This document shows positions 1 to 12,640 of a stretch of 64,000 nt of DNA, one piece after another (the stretch's first letter is position 1; the number at the start of each line of letters is the position of its first letter). The stretch is taken from contig VXAA01005247.1 in assembly GCA_013399115.1 (NCBI GenBank), forward strand, positions 196,761 to 260,760, given 5' to 3'. The notes beneath the pieces are model-generated. The model searched no databases. It was not told the origin of the DNA and saw only the letters and a program-made list of their open reading frames with translations. Origin of the DNA: Anseranas semipalmata (taxonomy: Eukaryota > Chordata > Aves > Anseriformes > Anseranatidae). Made by a program: the position numbers and the translations under genes.

Positions 1-69
1 CCGGAGAGAGGCACAGGCAAATGGCAGGGAAAGAAGGAGACTTGAGATGCAAACTCCCGACGAGTGAAA

Positions 70-460
70 TAATTTCAGCCGTGCCTTGGCGGGGCTGGCT
101 GGGGGACGGGGTTTGCTTTTCCTTCGGAAAACGGGTTGCGCAATGAAAAAGGAGCGCGTGGAAAACACCGCTCAGCCGAGCAGGTGCTCATTTGTAAAAC
201 TTAGAGGAGGCTTTCTAGCATCAGCGGGGCTCGAATCAGCCTCCCGCGGTCCCCTCCGTAAAGCGGGGTGACCGGGCTTGTATCACGGCAGCAGCTCTGC
301 TCTGGCCTGGATTCGGGTAGGAAACCCTGCAGGGGAGGTCGGGGCGTGCCGGTGGGCTGCCCGGGGCGCGTCCGTGTGTCCGCGCGGGCAGTAAGTCCTG
401 AGGCAGCAGCCGCGGGATCCTTCGCTGCCGCCCGCGCTCCCCTCGCGCTTCTACGAAATA
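70..460. promoter_or_regulatory. CpG-rich patch at the window start
   Basis: CpG dinucleotides are frequent here compared with the AT-rich DNA that follows from about 480 onward, with runs such as CCCGCGG, GGGGCGCGTCCG and CCGCGCGGG. It may be a CpG island belonging to a promoter or enhancer, but no initiator, TATA box or convincing donor was recognised. Its left edge may lie outside the window. Confidence 0.35.
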
Positions 461-1139
461 AGTTCTGCACATCTGAATTTTACACGCTTAAAATATTTTA
501 GGCTGTAACTTTTTTATTTTTTTTTTCAAGCCTTCAGCGGTTGCATGTTTGACATGGTTTTGTTATCCTAGATGTTATGTTATGATCTGGCACACAGAGC
601 ATTAATTCCTTTATCAGCTCTATTTCCTTTACAGTTGTTCATTTAATTGAGCTCCTCTGTGTATTTTACAAAACAAGATGCATTCATTACAACTTGCAGA
701 CCTCAGATAGTATTGTAGCATGTTTCAGAAAAATAGCACTTTTGTAGATAGTTGTAGAAGTTGGGTGTTTGGTTTATTTTTCAGATGATGGGAGGAAGCA
801 GTAGCAGAATTCTTGAATGCATAATCAGGAGGAACTTTCCAGAAGCTCTTTATTCTAGCTATTTTCTCCTAAAGCTGTGTTTACTCTAAGAATTCGGCTG
901 CGGCAGTTGAAATATGTGGCTGCAGCACAGAACAAAATACACTATGTTTTGTTCCTCTTCTTGTTCTGCTTTGACTTGTGCAAACAGTTTTAATCCAAAG
1001 GAAGAGATCATACAGTCTGTGACAGCAGTATCGTACAATCAAGTTTAGGGTGCAAATTACCCTCTTACTGCACATCCTGACATGGAATAGTCTTGCCTCG
1101 AACCGAGTGTAAACAGAGCGTATCCTTCTCTTCCACAAG

Positions 1140-1440
1140 CCCTCGGAGCAGGCAGCCACGCGCGTTTGCTGCGCAGCCTTCAGGAGCCAGCGCATCTGCG
1201 CGGCCGTGCACCCGCGCGTGGACGGAGACGTTCCCCCGGCTGCGCCGAGCGCAGATTTCGAACGTCGGCGTGCGTTCCCGCAGCCCTCACCAGGTCTGGA
1301 AGGACGCTGGCTGGAACGGCCCCGCGTTTCCAGAAGCGTGGAGCAAGCCCTGCCGAGACCCTGCCAGCTGAGGGCCCAACAGGTTGTTTCGGGGAGGCCC
1401 CCGCTGCACCGGCACCACGCGCGGGGAAGGTACGGGCAGC
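1140..1440. promoter_or_regulatory. CpG-rich patch
   Basis: A short region dense in CpG (for example GCGCGGCCG and ACCCGCGCGTGGACG near 1198-1220) is set in CpG-poor surroundings. Overlapping open frames on both strands here are a by-product of high GC and scarce stop codons, and none resembles a known protein. It may be a small CpG island or just a GC-rich intronic patch typical of bird genomes. Confidence 0.3.
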
Positions 1441-4400
1441 CGCAGGCGTGCTCGCGGTGGCCACTGTTGCTGGCCGAGGCAAGCTGGAGAGGCTCGTCTG
1501 GGGACCGGTTCCCCGGGGCCTCTCTCTGCTGCCTGTCCCTGTCCCAGCCCTCCCTGGCAGCAGCTCGGAGCTGGGGCATCGCTCTTCAGCCACGGGTGAG
1601 TGTAGAAGAGGGATTAAGAGCTTGGCTTCCTGCATCCTGACTCAAAAGTAGGCATATGTGCTTTTTTTGGTGAGCAGAAACAAATCAGTTTCGACAGAGC
1701 TTTTTTAGGGAGTTTTCTCAGGCACAGGATGAAATTTTGAGGTGGAAAAAATTCACACTTTTTTTTCTCTATTGGGCCAGTGCGATGAGGACCAACTGTA
1801 TTTTTGGGTGCTCGGGATCCATGTGTGTCGCTGTCGAGCATGTGGCTGTTGAGGAACGTGTGCATGATGTACGTGTCTCCTGCACGGCAATTTGGTGGGA
1901 TGGGGTCCTTGCTCTGGACCCAGGCTGGAGCTGCTCCTGGGAACAAGCCCCAAGGCAAAACCAGGCAGGAAAGCAACTCTTGCGTCCCGTGTGTTCTGTT
2001 CTGGCTGATGCCTTCTCTTCTGCATCGTGTCCTAGCCGTAACCTGATAGCCATGGCCCTTGGACAGGGCAAGGCAAGGAGACCGTACGCGTTTCCACAAA
2101 AGCTTAGCTAAGTGCATTTTTCTTACTGTGTTGTGGGCCTGATCCTTGAGAGGGGTTAGATGCTCTTAGTTGTGGGTGCTCGGCGTTTTTGCAAGTCACC
2201 CTGCTCAGAAGTTGGTGGTTACATTTTTTTTTAAATGGGAAAAAAGCATTTTTCCATTTGCTTCTCTATAAGCTGAAACCACTAAAGAGCTTTTGCTTAG
2301 TTTTCTGCACACACCGATGGGTACATGGGAGGGACTGCCGGTCTTAGAAGGCTTTAAGTGTGTGAAAACAAGGAGTCCTAATGAAAATAGTTCTGCAACT
2401 TAATTGTAGTGGGTGTGCCCTTGTTTGCAAAAAGAAACGAAAGTGCTGGAGGCCGAAGTGTTTTCTTTAGCCTCGGCCTAGTGGCAGAGCAGTGTAAACT
2501 TCCCCAGCCAGTTTTGCCCAGGTGCCTGCGACCTGCAGGTTGCTGCAGAGCTTTAGCACTCTGCTCGCGGGGACCCTCTCCTTGGACTGTGAGCCATCTC
2601 CAGAAACACCACGTTTTTATGGTGGACCTTTCTGTTGTCTGTGCTGGGGCTCCCGAGTGCCCTCCTGAGAAGGTGCCTTGTTTGCATGACATTCCCTCCG
2701 CCTGATGTACTGCATTTGGGGAAGCCAGCTTGCCTTTTCCAAAGGCTTTGAGGTTCACGAGTTGCCCTCTGGGTCCAGATGCAGACCCCCATGTAGCCAG
2801 CATTAAGCCCGTTGAGGGCACGGGGCTCGTTCCTCCGAGCACGCTGTCTCGAAGCCCTTCAGAGTAGTCCACGAGCCCCTGCGAGTCCGCTGCCCGCGGG
2901 GCAGAAACACGGCCGCCTCCCGCCTCAGGCTCCTCAGCTACCCGCTGCCCCACTGAAACGCGAGCCGTTTTACAGGGATGCTGTCTGCAGCATCTTGGAC
3001 TTGCTCTGTGAGTATGAGAAATGTTAACATAAGTTCTTTAAATAACATCTAGTAGTGTTGAATGCACAGAATTATAAAACATTTTTATATTCTGAGACTC
3101 ATTTGCATCTTCACGTTAAAAACTGTGGTTTTCTTTTCAGGGAATGGTTGCAAGATCTGATTTGTTTTGAAATCAAAGCTAAATTTGTGTTCTTGCATTC
3201 CTCTTTGCCCTTCATTTGACAAATTTTTCTCGTTCTATAAATACAGATTTGTAAACAAGAGCTGATCCTTAGCAACAACCTGGAAAGTTAACGTTTCTCT
3301 CCAGCTCCCATTATAATTAATGCAGACACCCTGAGTATGATGTGATTTACACACAGTATTCCTAAGGCCAGTAGGTACTAGTATCTTGTTAGAGAACTGA
3401 GAAAAGAACACTCTTCTGTGCTCACCGTATAACATAATTGCCCTGCATTTTCTTTCATAAGAAGATGTTTAAAGATGCTTTTTACTTTACATTTGAAAAA
3501 TGGAAGGCTTCTGCTTTTGCATTTGGCTGAAATTGTCTTAAATGTGTTTTCCCTCCTGCAGCAGTCAACATTGTCAAAACATTGTGCAAAGTACATTTTA
3601 ATAATATGGGATAACATCATCATTATATTAGTTTAATTCTCAGCGTAGGTAAATTCTTAAGATGCTTCCACTTTGTCATAAAAGTTTTTCACAGTAAATA
3701 TCATCTGTTTTCCCTGTGTAGAAAAGAAAGAGGTAATATAGTCGATGAACGAATAAATCCCTCGCGTTAAATTGTTTGAGTACAGCTTGAACAAGGCTTT
3801 CTCTCGTGGTCCGTCCCTTTCTTTTATTTAATTTTCATTTAATTGTGTTTCGTTCTGTTTATGTTTATCCAGTGAGTGTTTTTTTAGTGTTAATCTATGT
3901 AAGCCACATGCAGTTGAATTCTGCAACTCCCAAAAGGCTGTGATTAAAACATTATGGACGTGGCAAACCACAAATACAAAAGTAAGTTTACATTTAGATT
4001 TTCTTCATAAAATATATTTTATTCAAGTTTTGTAATACCTTGGTATCGTGGTCAGCGTTGCCATAAAAATTCTGTGTTATATGAAATGATACAATCTGTG
4101 AAGCATTTCCCATTATGTAGACACCGTGTCTTTAAATTATAGCAATTTCTTAAGATTTTAAAGCAAAACGAGCTCTTAGAAGTGTGATTAATAGCAGGGA
4201 ATGAGGCTAACACTGGGTCATCAGTGGCACTCCATTACAAAAAAGGTTGGACTAATAAAAGCATCCATCTATTTGACCAATAAAGCATTTGAATGATATG
4301 CTTATAGTTTTTATCATACCGTAGTTACTTTGTACTGAATAAACTGTGATTTTACGTGCTGGAAAAGGAGCGTGGAGCAGGCAGCGCAGCTGAGGTGAGA

Positions 4401-5260
4401 GCAGTAGTCTCGCGCAGGGAAATATCATGACTTTCATGCGAAGCTTGATGTTTTTAGAAGCCTTCAGGTTGTGGCGTCTCAATTTTTGAAGCTGCTGTGA
4501 AACATCTGAATCCCCCGTGACCCGTGCCTGCCTGCCCACAGCCGTTCGGTGAGGCTGGCCCTCGCCGCCCTGCAGGGCGGGGAGAAAGGACGGCATTGTG
4601 TGTAATCATTAATTCAGAGTTCAGTCCCCGGCAGCCCCAGACATCAGAAATATTCTGCTGAAGCACAGGAAATGGGGCAGCACTTCTGTTTTCCTGGTGT
4701 GCGGCCGCCAACTCCGTGCTCGAGTCACACCTTTCATCCTGCCCGCTATTATGTTGTCAACCTGATGTATGAAAAAATAGGAGGTTGCCTCAACAATACC
4801 GCATTCGGGTTTCATTTAAATACCTGCCTTATTAGTAGGTTGTACTGATTTCGTGCTTTTGAGCTTTTTTTTCTTTTTAACAACAAAAGGCTAAATATTT
4901 TCTGAAAAAGGAAGCTGAGTTTCATGGCCAGCCACAGATGTCCAGGATTGTGCTGTGAAGAAAAGTACCAAATATTCTGAAACTTGTGAAAAGATGATGA
5001 GGGAGGAGGCCTCTGGCCTCCGTGCTGTTGGCACGTGAAGTGACGAGGGCGAGGAGATTAGTGCCCGGGCCGGCTGTGACCTTGGATGCTTCATCCATTC
5101 AACACGGGGGGACTTCGCTCGCTGCTTGCTGGCAGCGCTGGCACTCCTCGGGAGGCAGCGGGGCCGGGGCTCGGGCTGCCTGGGAGGCAAAAGGACCTGT
5201 GGTACGGACCACAGCTGCGTCCTCTACCCCCGTCCAACCAGTACAGCGTCTTAAAGGGCT

Positions 5261-5390
5261 TATTTTACATACGGGAGGGATGAAGAGGCTTCTGGAGGTC
5301 ACCCACAGGGATTGTGTCAGGGCAGGAATGTAACCCAGAGCTCTGGATTAACCCCTACCGATAGGACCATCCATCTTCTTTCCCCGTGCT
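5261..5390 (-). repeat. MIR-like ancient tRNA-derived SINE
   Basis: Read on the + strand this matches the reverse complement of an old amniote MIR-type SINE. ATTTTACA (5262-5269) corresponds to the ATTTTACAGATG box. GGTCACCCAC (5298-5307) corresponds to the conserved core. The order GGCAGGAATGTAACCC (5321-5336), then TTAACCCC and AGGACCATCC (5348-5372), corresponds to the tRNA-like head with its B-box side. The match is from memory of the consensus and clearly diverged, so the copy is very old. Confidence 0.7.
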
Positions 5391-6235
5391 TCAGATCTTT
5401 CCCGAAATCCACATTCGAGATAGAGGAGTTCCAGAAGCCTCCCCGGAGGAGTGATGTGATGGGCAGCTTCTCGAGTGTTATGGGGGTGAGACGGGAAAGG
5501 AAATGCTTTCTGGAAGGGGGGAAACCGCGGGGACCTCGGCCTTGGAGCGCCATGAGGACCGGTGTCACGGTGCGTTGGTGCTAAGAGATGGACGTTGGGT
5601 GGGGGGCAGAGCTTTCAGTTGTGAGAAGAAGACTTCAGAGGAGACAGAGGGGCTTCGGAGGGGCTGCTGGCACCGCTTGCGTTAATGAAGAGGAACGGGG
5701 GAAATCTCCAGAGACCCAAGGGTGGTGGTGGGAGGAGAAGCAGAGGGCTGAGGATGGGAGAGAGAAGGAAGGAGGACGAGGGCTGAGCCGTGCCTTGCGC
5801 AGGGGCGTGTGTATATGAAACCACACGCAGATGCGGGGAGGGATGGAGTTGCGTAGAAAGGCATCTTTTTGCTTGTTTGTTTTAGGGGAGAAATCAACGT
5901 TTTGTGTCCCACCTTTTGCAGTTGCTGATTTTTTTTTTTTATGTAAATAGATCTGCTGCATCAGTGGTTTGGCCGGTAAATCTTGTTTTGTAGAGCACTT
6001 TCAAGTGATTTCAGCTCCTTTCCTTACCCTTTATCTAACAGATGCACGGCTGTGTGTTTTCCTCTGCTGCCTGTTGTCTTGAGGTTGCAAAGCAAGACTG
6101 CAAAGGCTTTTTGTTTGTTGTTGTTTAAGGGGAAAAAAACCCTCAATCCACAGAAGAGTTAACAGGATTTCACTTGATGTGCTCGTTTATGCAATGAGTA
6201 ATGCGAGGTTGGTAACAGCAAATTGTTGTTTATAA

Positions 6236-6628
6236 GCAAACATGGCACTGTGTAAACAAGAAGGCCTGGTCCCCAACTGGTTGGATTTCATGGTGGTCAG
6301 CAGCTGATATATGTAACATACAACCTTTCTGCTGCTCGAAATGTCAGAAGAATGACTATTTGTTTGTCTTGAGTTCTTCCCAGCTGTTTACTCTGTAATG
6401 CATTTGCCTCAACCTTGATTCCCTAAGAGTGGCCCCTTTCTCCTCCCTGCTCTGTTTACATTAGTCCTGCCCCGAGTGTCACCTATGAAATCTGTTGATT
6501 ATTCCACCTGGTTAATGTTAAATTGCTCTTGCAAGATGATGTGTTTGTTCATAAACACAAATGCTGGGCCCCTTGTTTACTGTACCCATGGCAGCAATCA
6601 GTTATTAAACAAATATTGCTTTGTTTGC
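6236..6628. promoter_or_regulatory. Homotypic cluster of forkhead (FOX) binding motifs
   Basis: Nine matches to the forkhead core RYAAAYA on either strand lie within 393 bases: GCAAACA 6236, GTAAACA 6252, TGTTTGT 6361, TGTTTAC 6385, TGTTTAC 6453, TGTTTGT 6542, ATAAACA 6551, TGTTTAC 6574 and TGTTTGC 6622. By chance about 0.4 would be expected at equal base composition (rather more at this AT content). Four are the optimal GTAAACA/TGTTTAC form. Further copies lie just outside, such as GCAAACA at 6934. The position 5' of the FOXP1 coding exon suggests an intronic enhancer bound by FOX factors, possibly including FOXP1 itself. That is inference; the motif counts are direct. Confidence 0.5.
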
Positions 6629-7734
6629 GGGTGTGAGCAGCAGTTTATCCTGCAAGGTCTGGAAAAAAACCTTTAAATGCTGGGATTTTGATAAAGGAGA
6701 AAAAGGGGAGCTTGTCCCTGGAATGTGGCTGAAACTCACTTTGGTTTGCTTTGCTTATCTTTAACTTGGGTGAAGGGGCTAGAAAGATTAGCAAGTTGTT
6801 TGGTTTTTCCAAGAGATTTCCTTAGTGTAATGATATCTATCCAGTTGTTTGCTTTTTTCAGAAGGGAGAGAGCACTCCTGCAAGACGACTAGCACAGCGA
6901 TAGATGGCTGATGGCTAGAAAATCCTGTATGGAGCAAACAAGGAGTTAGAAGGTCTAGGACAAAGATATAGGGCTATGAACCGGCTAATCACCCCAAAAG
7001 AACAGCCTTTGAGTTGAGTGCAGTGTTTGGTCAGGGCTGTTTTGGTTCCCTCTTTTCTCATGTCTGATTGTCATCGATGCGTGTGCCCTCTGTGAAGTTT
7101 GAAAAGGCGAAGCTTTCACTTCTATTTCTGAGATGTGGGGCAAATCTCTGGTTTAAGAGAAGAGCCATTTGAATGGAGAGAAAATACCAAATGTAAAAAT
7201 GCTCTCTGCCGTTCTTCCTCCTGCAAGTGAGGTTGCAGAGCTGCTTTTATTCTTTTTATAACTGGAAAGCAGCGTCTACATCTGCTAATTTCTGTACGCT
7301 GGCTGTTTGCTCTTCGGTTTCTGAGAGTCCTAATTAGAGAGCACCATCCTGGTAGTTGTTGTTTTTGGGTTGTTTTGCAAATGAGCAAGAAAACTCACTC
7401 ACACAATCTTGTTTTTCAAAATTATTGTTTGTTATTGTTTCTGAATGTGGCTCGGATTTCAAATGCCAGGCAGGACCTGTTAGCACTAACAGTAAATTGT
7501 TAGGGCTTCGCACACAGAGGGAGTAAACCCTCTTAGAGTGACCTTGAGAAGGAACTGTTAACTCTTTTTGTGTAAAGGTGGTGCCTGCTCCTTTAGATGT
7601 GACTTATCGATGAAAATAGCTTGAATATACCTTTATAAAAAGCTTTTGAAGGGTAAAATTAAATAATTGGCCTTTTCATCCCTTGGAAAAGCAAGCAACA
7701 AAATATACAGAGGAATACGACGTGCTCTTTTCCC

Positions 7735-8345
7735 TAGCTCGCACCAGTGGTCCGAGCACGGTGCCCGTTGTGGCTGCCGGAGGGGCGGCGGGGGGCATCG
7801 GCTGGCCGGCGTCACCGTGCGCATCGGGGTGAGAACAGCGAAGTGAGAATTGTGCTGTGCAGAAGTACTGAGGGGCTGCACCTGGCTTCGAGGTGGTTTT
7901 TGACTTCTGGAGGCTGGTAGACAGTTCAGAAACGCTTTAATGGAGATACGCCGGGGGGGTGGGATTGTAATCAATCTGCAGTCGGCACTGAGTCTTGCGA
8001 GGCTTGGTGTCGTCCTATTGAAGCAGAGCTGCTGCTGTCCTGCAGGCCATGCTGCCACATCAACTGACCGCGCTTACGTATTTATTAAATGCAACTTTGG
8101 CCTTTTATTTAATTGAATATTCCGGTCGCCTGCATCTCCGGAGAGAGTTTACGTTGCGAGCGCCGGGCGGCGTGCATACAAACAGCTCGGTCCCGAGCCG
8201 TGAGAGCAGCGCTGCCTTTTCTGTTCCTCTCCGCCACGAGGCCGCGGGGAGCCCCGCAGGTGGGTGCCTCCCGAGGGACACGCGTGGGGCTCCTCGCCCG
8301 GCCGCGGGGTGCCCCTGCTGGCGGAGGGGCTTTCCTCTAACCCCG
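7735..8345. promoter_or_regulatory. Two adjoining CpG-rich patches
   Basis: CpG-dense segments lie at about 7735-7830 (GCCGGAGGGGCGGCGGGGGGC) and 8125-8345 (GAGCGCCGGGCGGCGTGC, GAGGCCGCGGGGAGCCCCGC, CGCCCGGCCGCGGGG). They are separated by ordinary DNA. No splice donor or known exon was recognised. A small CpG island or enhancer is possible. Confidence 0.3.
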
Positions 8346-9719
8346 CAGCAGCACTTGCAGAGCAGCGTGGCACAATGAAGCGTGGATTCTGGTTTGGGTT
8401 GTTTTGGTGTTTTGTTTTTTTTTTTTGCTGCTTGCCGTTCCTTTCCTTCCAAATAAATGGTGCTCCCAGCGATGGTAAGGGCGGTTTCTGTCAAGCTCGT
8501 GGCTGAAAGACAGCTCTGCCCAGGAGAGAGGAAGGAACCTCACTGTGCTGGTGATGGTGTGTAAATGGTACACCCACTTCGGTCGCTTGGCAGTGGCCCA
8601 GCTCTAGAGCCTTTGTGCAGCTCTGGCGTGAGCGTCGTGCTGAACGTGGATCTCAGCAGCTGTCAAGCTGAGGGTGGAGATGGATGTAGAGCGAGCTTTG
8701 CAAAGGGGATCTGTTTGTCCGAGGTGAGCCTGGGAGTAACTTCCATGTGGATGTGTTAAAAGAAGGGAACGCTCGGTCAGGGAAAGTAGAGTTGTCCGCC
8801 CCTCTGCCTAACGCTTAGGTCTTCAACAAATGTTGGGTTATGGGAATGGCGAGAGGAGGCCAGGTGTCTTTGTGGGCTGTATTTGACAGGCAAGTGTACG
8901 ATGGTGTTTTATGGCTTTTGTATCCGGTCCCAGCTAGCAAGTTACGGACCAGGAGCCTGGACATGGATATCACTTACCTGAAGCAAGGAGGCGAGACTCA
9001 CTATCTTTGCGGTTTGGTGTGATTTGGTGCATGAGCTTTTCATGGGGTCCAGCTCTTCTGAAAAGAGCAAGTGGCAGCCTTTTACTGTCCGTTTCAATTA
9101 ATTTTCCTTGGATTTGCTTGTTCTCTGTCCTTACCGTTTGTGGTCAGCAATACCCTCAACAGAACTGAGCTGCTCTTCAGGAGGCTGGAGGGTGGCAAGC
9201 GGACATAAGCCCTGCTGTGGGTTGAGGTAGGTGGAAATTCAGCTCCCCCCTGGTGAGACCCACAGGCAGGAGGTGAGGCAACCCGTGTCCTTCTCCTGCT
9301 GGCCAGGGTGATGTGCTCAAGCTCCTTTGGAAGGCACCGGCTGTTCGCTCGCTGGATTTAGTTACTTCTTCACGTTTCCCCCTCCTCGTTCGTTTGCTGC
9401 CTCTCCGCCCTCCCCGTGGCTCGGCATCACCGAGCGGCGCTTGCCCCGTGCAGGGACGGGGAGCAGCCCCTTGAAGCAGGCGCCAGGGCCGTGCCGCGGA
9501 TGGGCTCGTGGGGATGCTCCGGGAGCAGTGTGGTTTGCTTCCCTTCCCTGGGAGGCTCAGCACATCACCTCCGCCATGGGCTCAGCCCACCCGAGGCTCG
9601 GGGCGAGTCCAGCGCCGACCCTCGCGGCCTCAGCTGAGAACACGAGGGCTGCGCCTGTGTCAGGACGCGCTGTGGGTAACCCCGTGTGTCTGGACCCTTT
9701 ATTTCCTAAGCACTAAATG

Positions 9720-10110
9720 AAATTTCAGATTTTAGATACGTCTAGACATATACAGTGCACGATAAAGTTGATAATACATTAATCATTTTTAACAACAGGT
9801 AATATGCATAATTTATGGTGTTACAGTGCTATCTTTTTTGATATTTATGATGGATAATGCTCAGTTTTTGCCCTCATATTACTGCTTTAAATTATACCAC
9901 AAGAAAATTAATGAGAAACTAGATTTATGGGTTTCATTTGTTTGTCAATTCGGAAATTAATTGGGTGTTAATTTTAGCCGTCCCTCATCAGACCAGGTCT
10001 TTAGTATGTGTGCATTACTTTGCATTCATTGAAGCCTACCTCCCATTTACTGTGGGTCACTAGCTTTGCATACATTAAAATAGCCCTCAGGCTCATTCTC
10101 TTGATTACTT
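9720..10110. promoter_or_regulatory. AT-rich candidate conserved non-coding element with paired octamer-like motifs
   Basis: After a GC-rich stretch the composition switches sharply to AT-rich at about 9715. The segment has repeated TAAT/ATTA cores typical of homeodomain sites and two near-identical POU/octamer-like motifs, CTTTGCATTCATT (10018-10030) and CTTTGCATACATT (10064-10076). Such composition is common in deeply conserved elements inside developmental transcription-factor introns. Conservation itself cannot be judged without an alignment. Confidence 0.3.
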
Positions 10111-12544
10111 TTTGAACTGCCATGCATTAGAAAATTTACGCCTTTCTGTTATAATTATGAAAATTTGGTATCGGAAGATGGTGCTTGCATAACAGCAAGT
10201 GTACAGTTGTGCTCAGCCATGTAAGATCATATAGCAAATCCCAATACATTTTTGTTCTAATCCTAGAAAATAGCACTCTCGACAATCTTTGTTGTGTGAG
10301 TTTCATCCTTTGAAATTTCAAGGATCCGTTTTAATGCACTGAATTACCTCTTTAAGCTGAGGAAATATCAAAGGATTTCACCTCGTATCTGTCTCCGTCT
10401 CTTTGTTTCCTCTTCCCGCACTTCCCGTACGTGTTCCTCCCTTTCCTTGCTCCAGGTTTGCCTCTCCTCTAAGAGCCGTGGCTGTCAGACGTGACTCAGC
10501 ATCGCTTTTCAGGACAGCAGTCTGACTCGTTCTGTGCCTTACTATTTTGGTTGATTCTTAAAGATCATCTTTAATTGCTCTTTGCATCCAGTTCTCCTTT
10601 CTCGTACTCCTGCACAATTCAGCAACCACCAGTAGTGTGTAGGCGAGTGGCCTTCAAAGGGGTAAGCATGAAGTTTTATCCAAAAAGTACCCTAATGTAC
10701 TGACAGTTGATCTATAGTTAGTTAGTACATAATTATACCTAAAATACACCCTGTCAGCAGGATAAATGACGGCTACTGAAAACTCTAAAAGCATGACGGG
10801 TATTCACCCATCTGCAATGCCGAGAGCTGAGGGGTTTGTAAGTTGAGAAAGGCTGGTGAGTTCAGGGTGATCTGATTTAGTTAAATCGTGCCATATGTTG
10901 GGATGGCTCTTTCTAATAGTCGTGCTAACCGCAGACGCAGGCAGAGAGAAGTCATCTGGTCCACCTGGCTAGTTTGGGCTCCCCTCCCCGGCGTTATTTC
11001 TGTATTTAGCGTGGTGGCAGCCCTCAAGCTGCTCATGTGAAGCTGGCTGATTCACGGTTAATTGTGACATGGTGTAATTTAGTAAATGAGCAGCTGAACA
11101 TCTGTACGCCTTCCCCCACGGTAGATCAAAGCCTTACCTTACACAAGGCTTTTAATTTCCACTAGTGAATCCTTTTTGTTTTACTGAACTCATGGCTGGT
11201 GGAATGGCGCTGCTGGCCGCCGTGCCGACCTAGGGACAGACCGTCAGCCGAGTCAATGGGGGTTTCGGCATCGCCTGGAGACCGGCAAAGCAAGTTCCTG
11301 GAAAAATTCAGGAGCGGTGGCGGGATGTGGAGCCTGAGGCACTTTCCCCGGCCAGGCACTTGCTCCAGAGATACCGGGACTAAAAGGGTCCAGTTGTGAG
11401 TCCAGCAGCGGTGTCCTGGGAAAGGCGTCGTGGTCCTCGGTGCTGGTGCCGGCAGCGCCAGGCTGCGTTTGCATTGATTTTGTACCTGTGCTGTTGGTAA
11501 GAAGCAGCTTTGCTCACGCTTTTGTATTGTCTGCTGTTCGCACTCTGGAGCATGGTAGTTTTCGAGAGGCAAAATCCTGCCTTTGCAGCACTGCATTGCT
11601 GTGAAGCGCTTCCAGACATTCTTCTGTTTCTCATAGTTATGCAGAGGAGTGCTCAAAAGTTAGTCCTCAGCCTGCTTTGGGGAACTGCTTGCAACAGATA
11701 CGTAAAATATTTACGTTTGAATGATGCCTATGTGGATGGTGTGCCTGATAGAGAATTTAGGACTAGAACTTGTCATTTGATCACTTACTTAAAGCTGATT
11801 TTTTACCATGAACTCTTCCATCCATAAAAGTAGAAATATATTTTATAAATCTGTGTTTAGTTTAATTTACACATGCTTTCGTGGCTGGGCCAAGTTCTTT
11901 AAGGGCATTTATTCTGCTTCATATAAATAATTGATCAGCCAAGTTAATTTACTTCTGCCTGACTTGGTCAACCTTAATTAACCGCCCTGGAATAAAGACT
12001 GAACTTTTTGTTAGCTTAAAATCTTTCACAAATGTGACAAAGAGGGGATGTATTATGACAACGCTTTTGCTCTAGCATTGCTCCCAGGGGACAGAAATGT
12101 TGAAAGATCTTTATGTGCATATATGTATTTGTAAAAACCTCCGGATACTAATAGCCAAAATAAAATCATCAGCCCTGGTAGTAACTTGGAAACATGCAGG
12201 CTACATTCTGAATGTAGTCCAGGTTGAGTCTGGAAGCATATTTAAAGAAGGAATTTAAGGCCAGAAGACCTCAGGGATAGTTTTTTTAAGGTGATGAGAT
12301 TCTTAAAAGTGTAGATTGGTGCTTATTTAGGAGACTTATAAACGTCTCGCAGATGCGTCCGTGTATGGGAAGGCATCTAAGCAGAGCTGAGTATCTGTCC
12401 CCGAGTCTTTCAGACTTGCAGTGGGTCCGTATTCTGATGGGTGCATCAGTCAGTAAATCCTCCCTCATGCTGACATTAAACAATGCTGCTTAGTCTTTAG
12501 AAACTATACTAGTAGCAGCATTGCAGAAATTGCACACTTCAGTG

Positions 12545-12640
12545 CCCACCTCCTGCCTACTAATCTCCACGCTTAACCTTGCTCATCTGAATAGTCCAGT
12601 GGAGCTAAGAGATGTGTATCTGCAGCATCTGCCCTTAGAG
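12545..12640 (-). repeat. Ancient amniote interspersed repeat fragment
   Basis: CACGCTTAACCTTGCTCATC followed by TGAATAGTCC (12568-12597) closely resembles a widespread old sauropsid/amniote repeat whose core reads GCTTAACTTTGCTCATGTGAATAGTCC followed by an ATTGACTTCAATGG palindrome. The family name is uncertain to me and the strand is nominal because the core is nearly palindromic. The copy is diverged and its edges are approximate. Confidence 0.45.

Noticed and set aside
881..1579. Minus-strand open frame of 232 codons
   Set aside because: It overlaps a CpG-rich patch where stops are scarce and several other frames on both strands are also open. It has no recognisable domain and no supporting splice or promoter pattern.
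8308..8325. CTCF-like sequence GGTGCCCCTGCTGGCGGA
   Set aside because: It lacks one base of the core relative to the CTCF consensus, so binding is doubtful without data.
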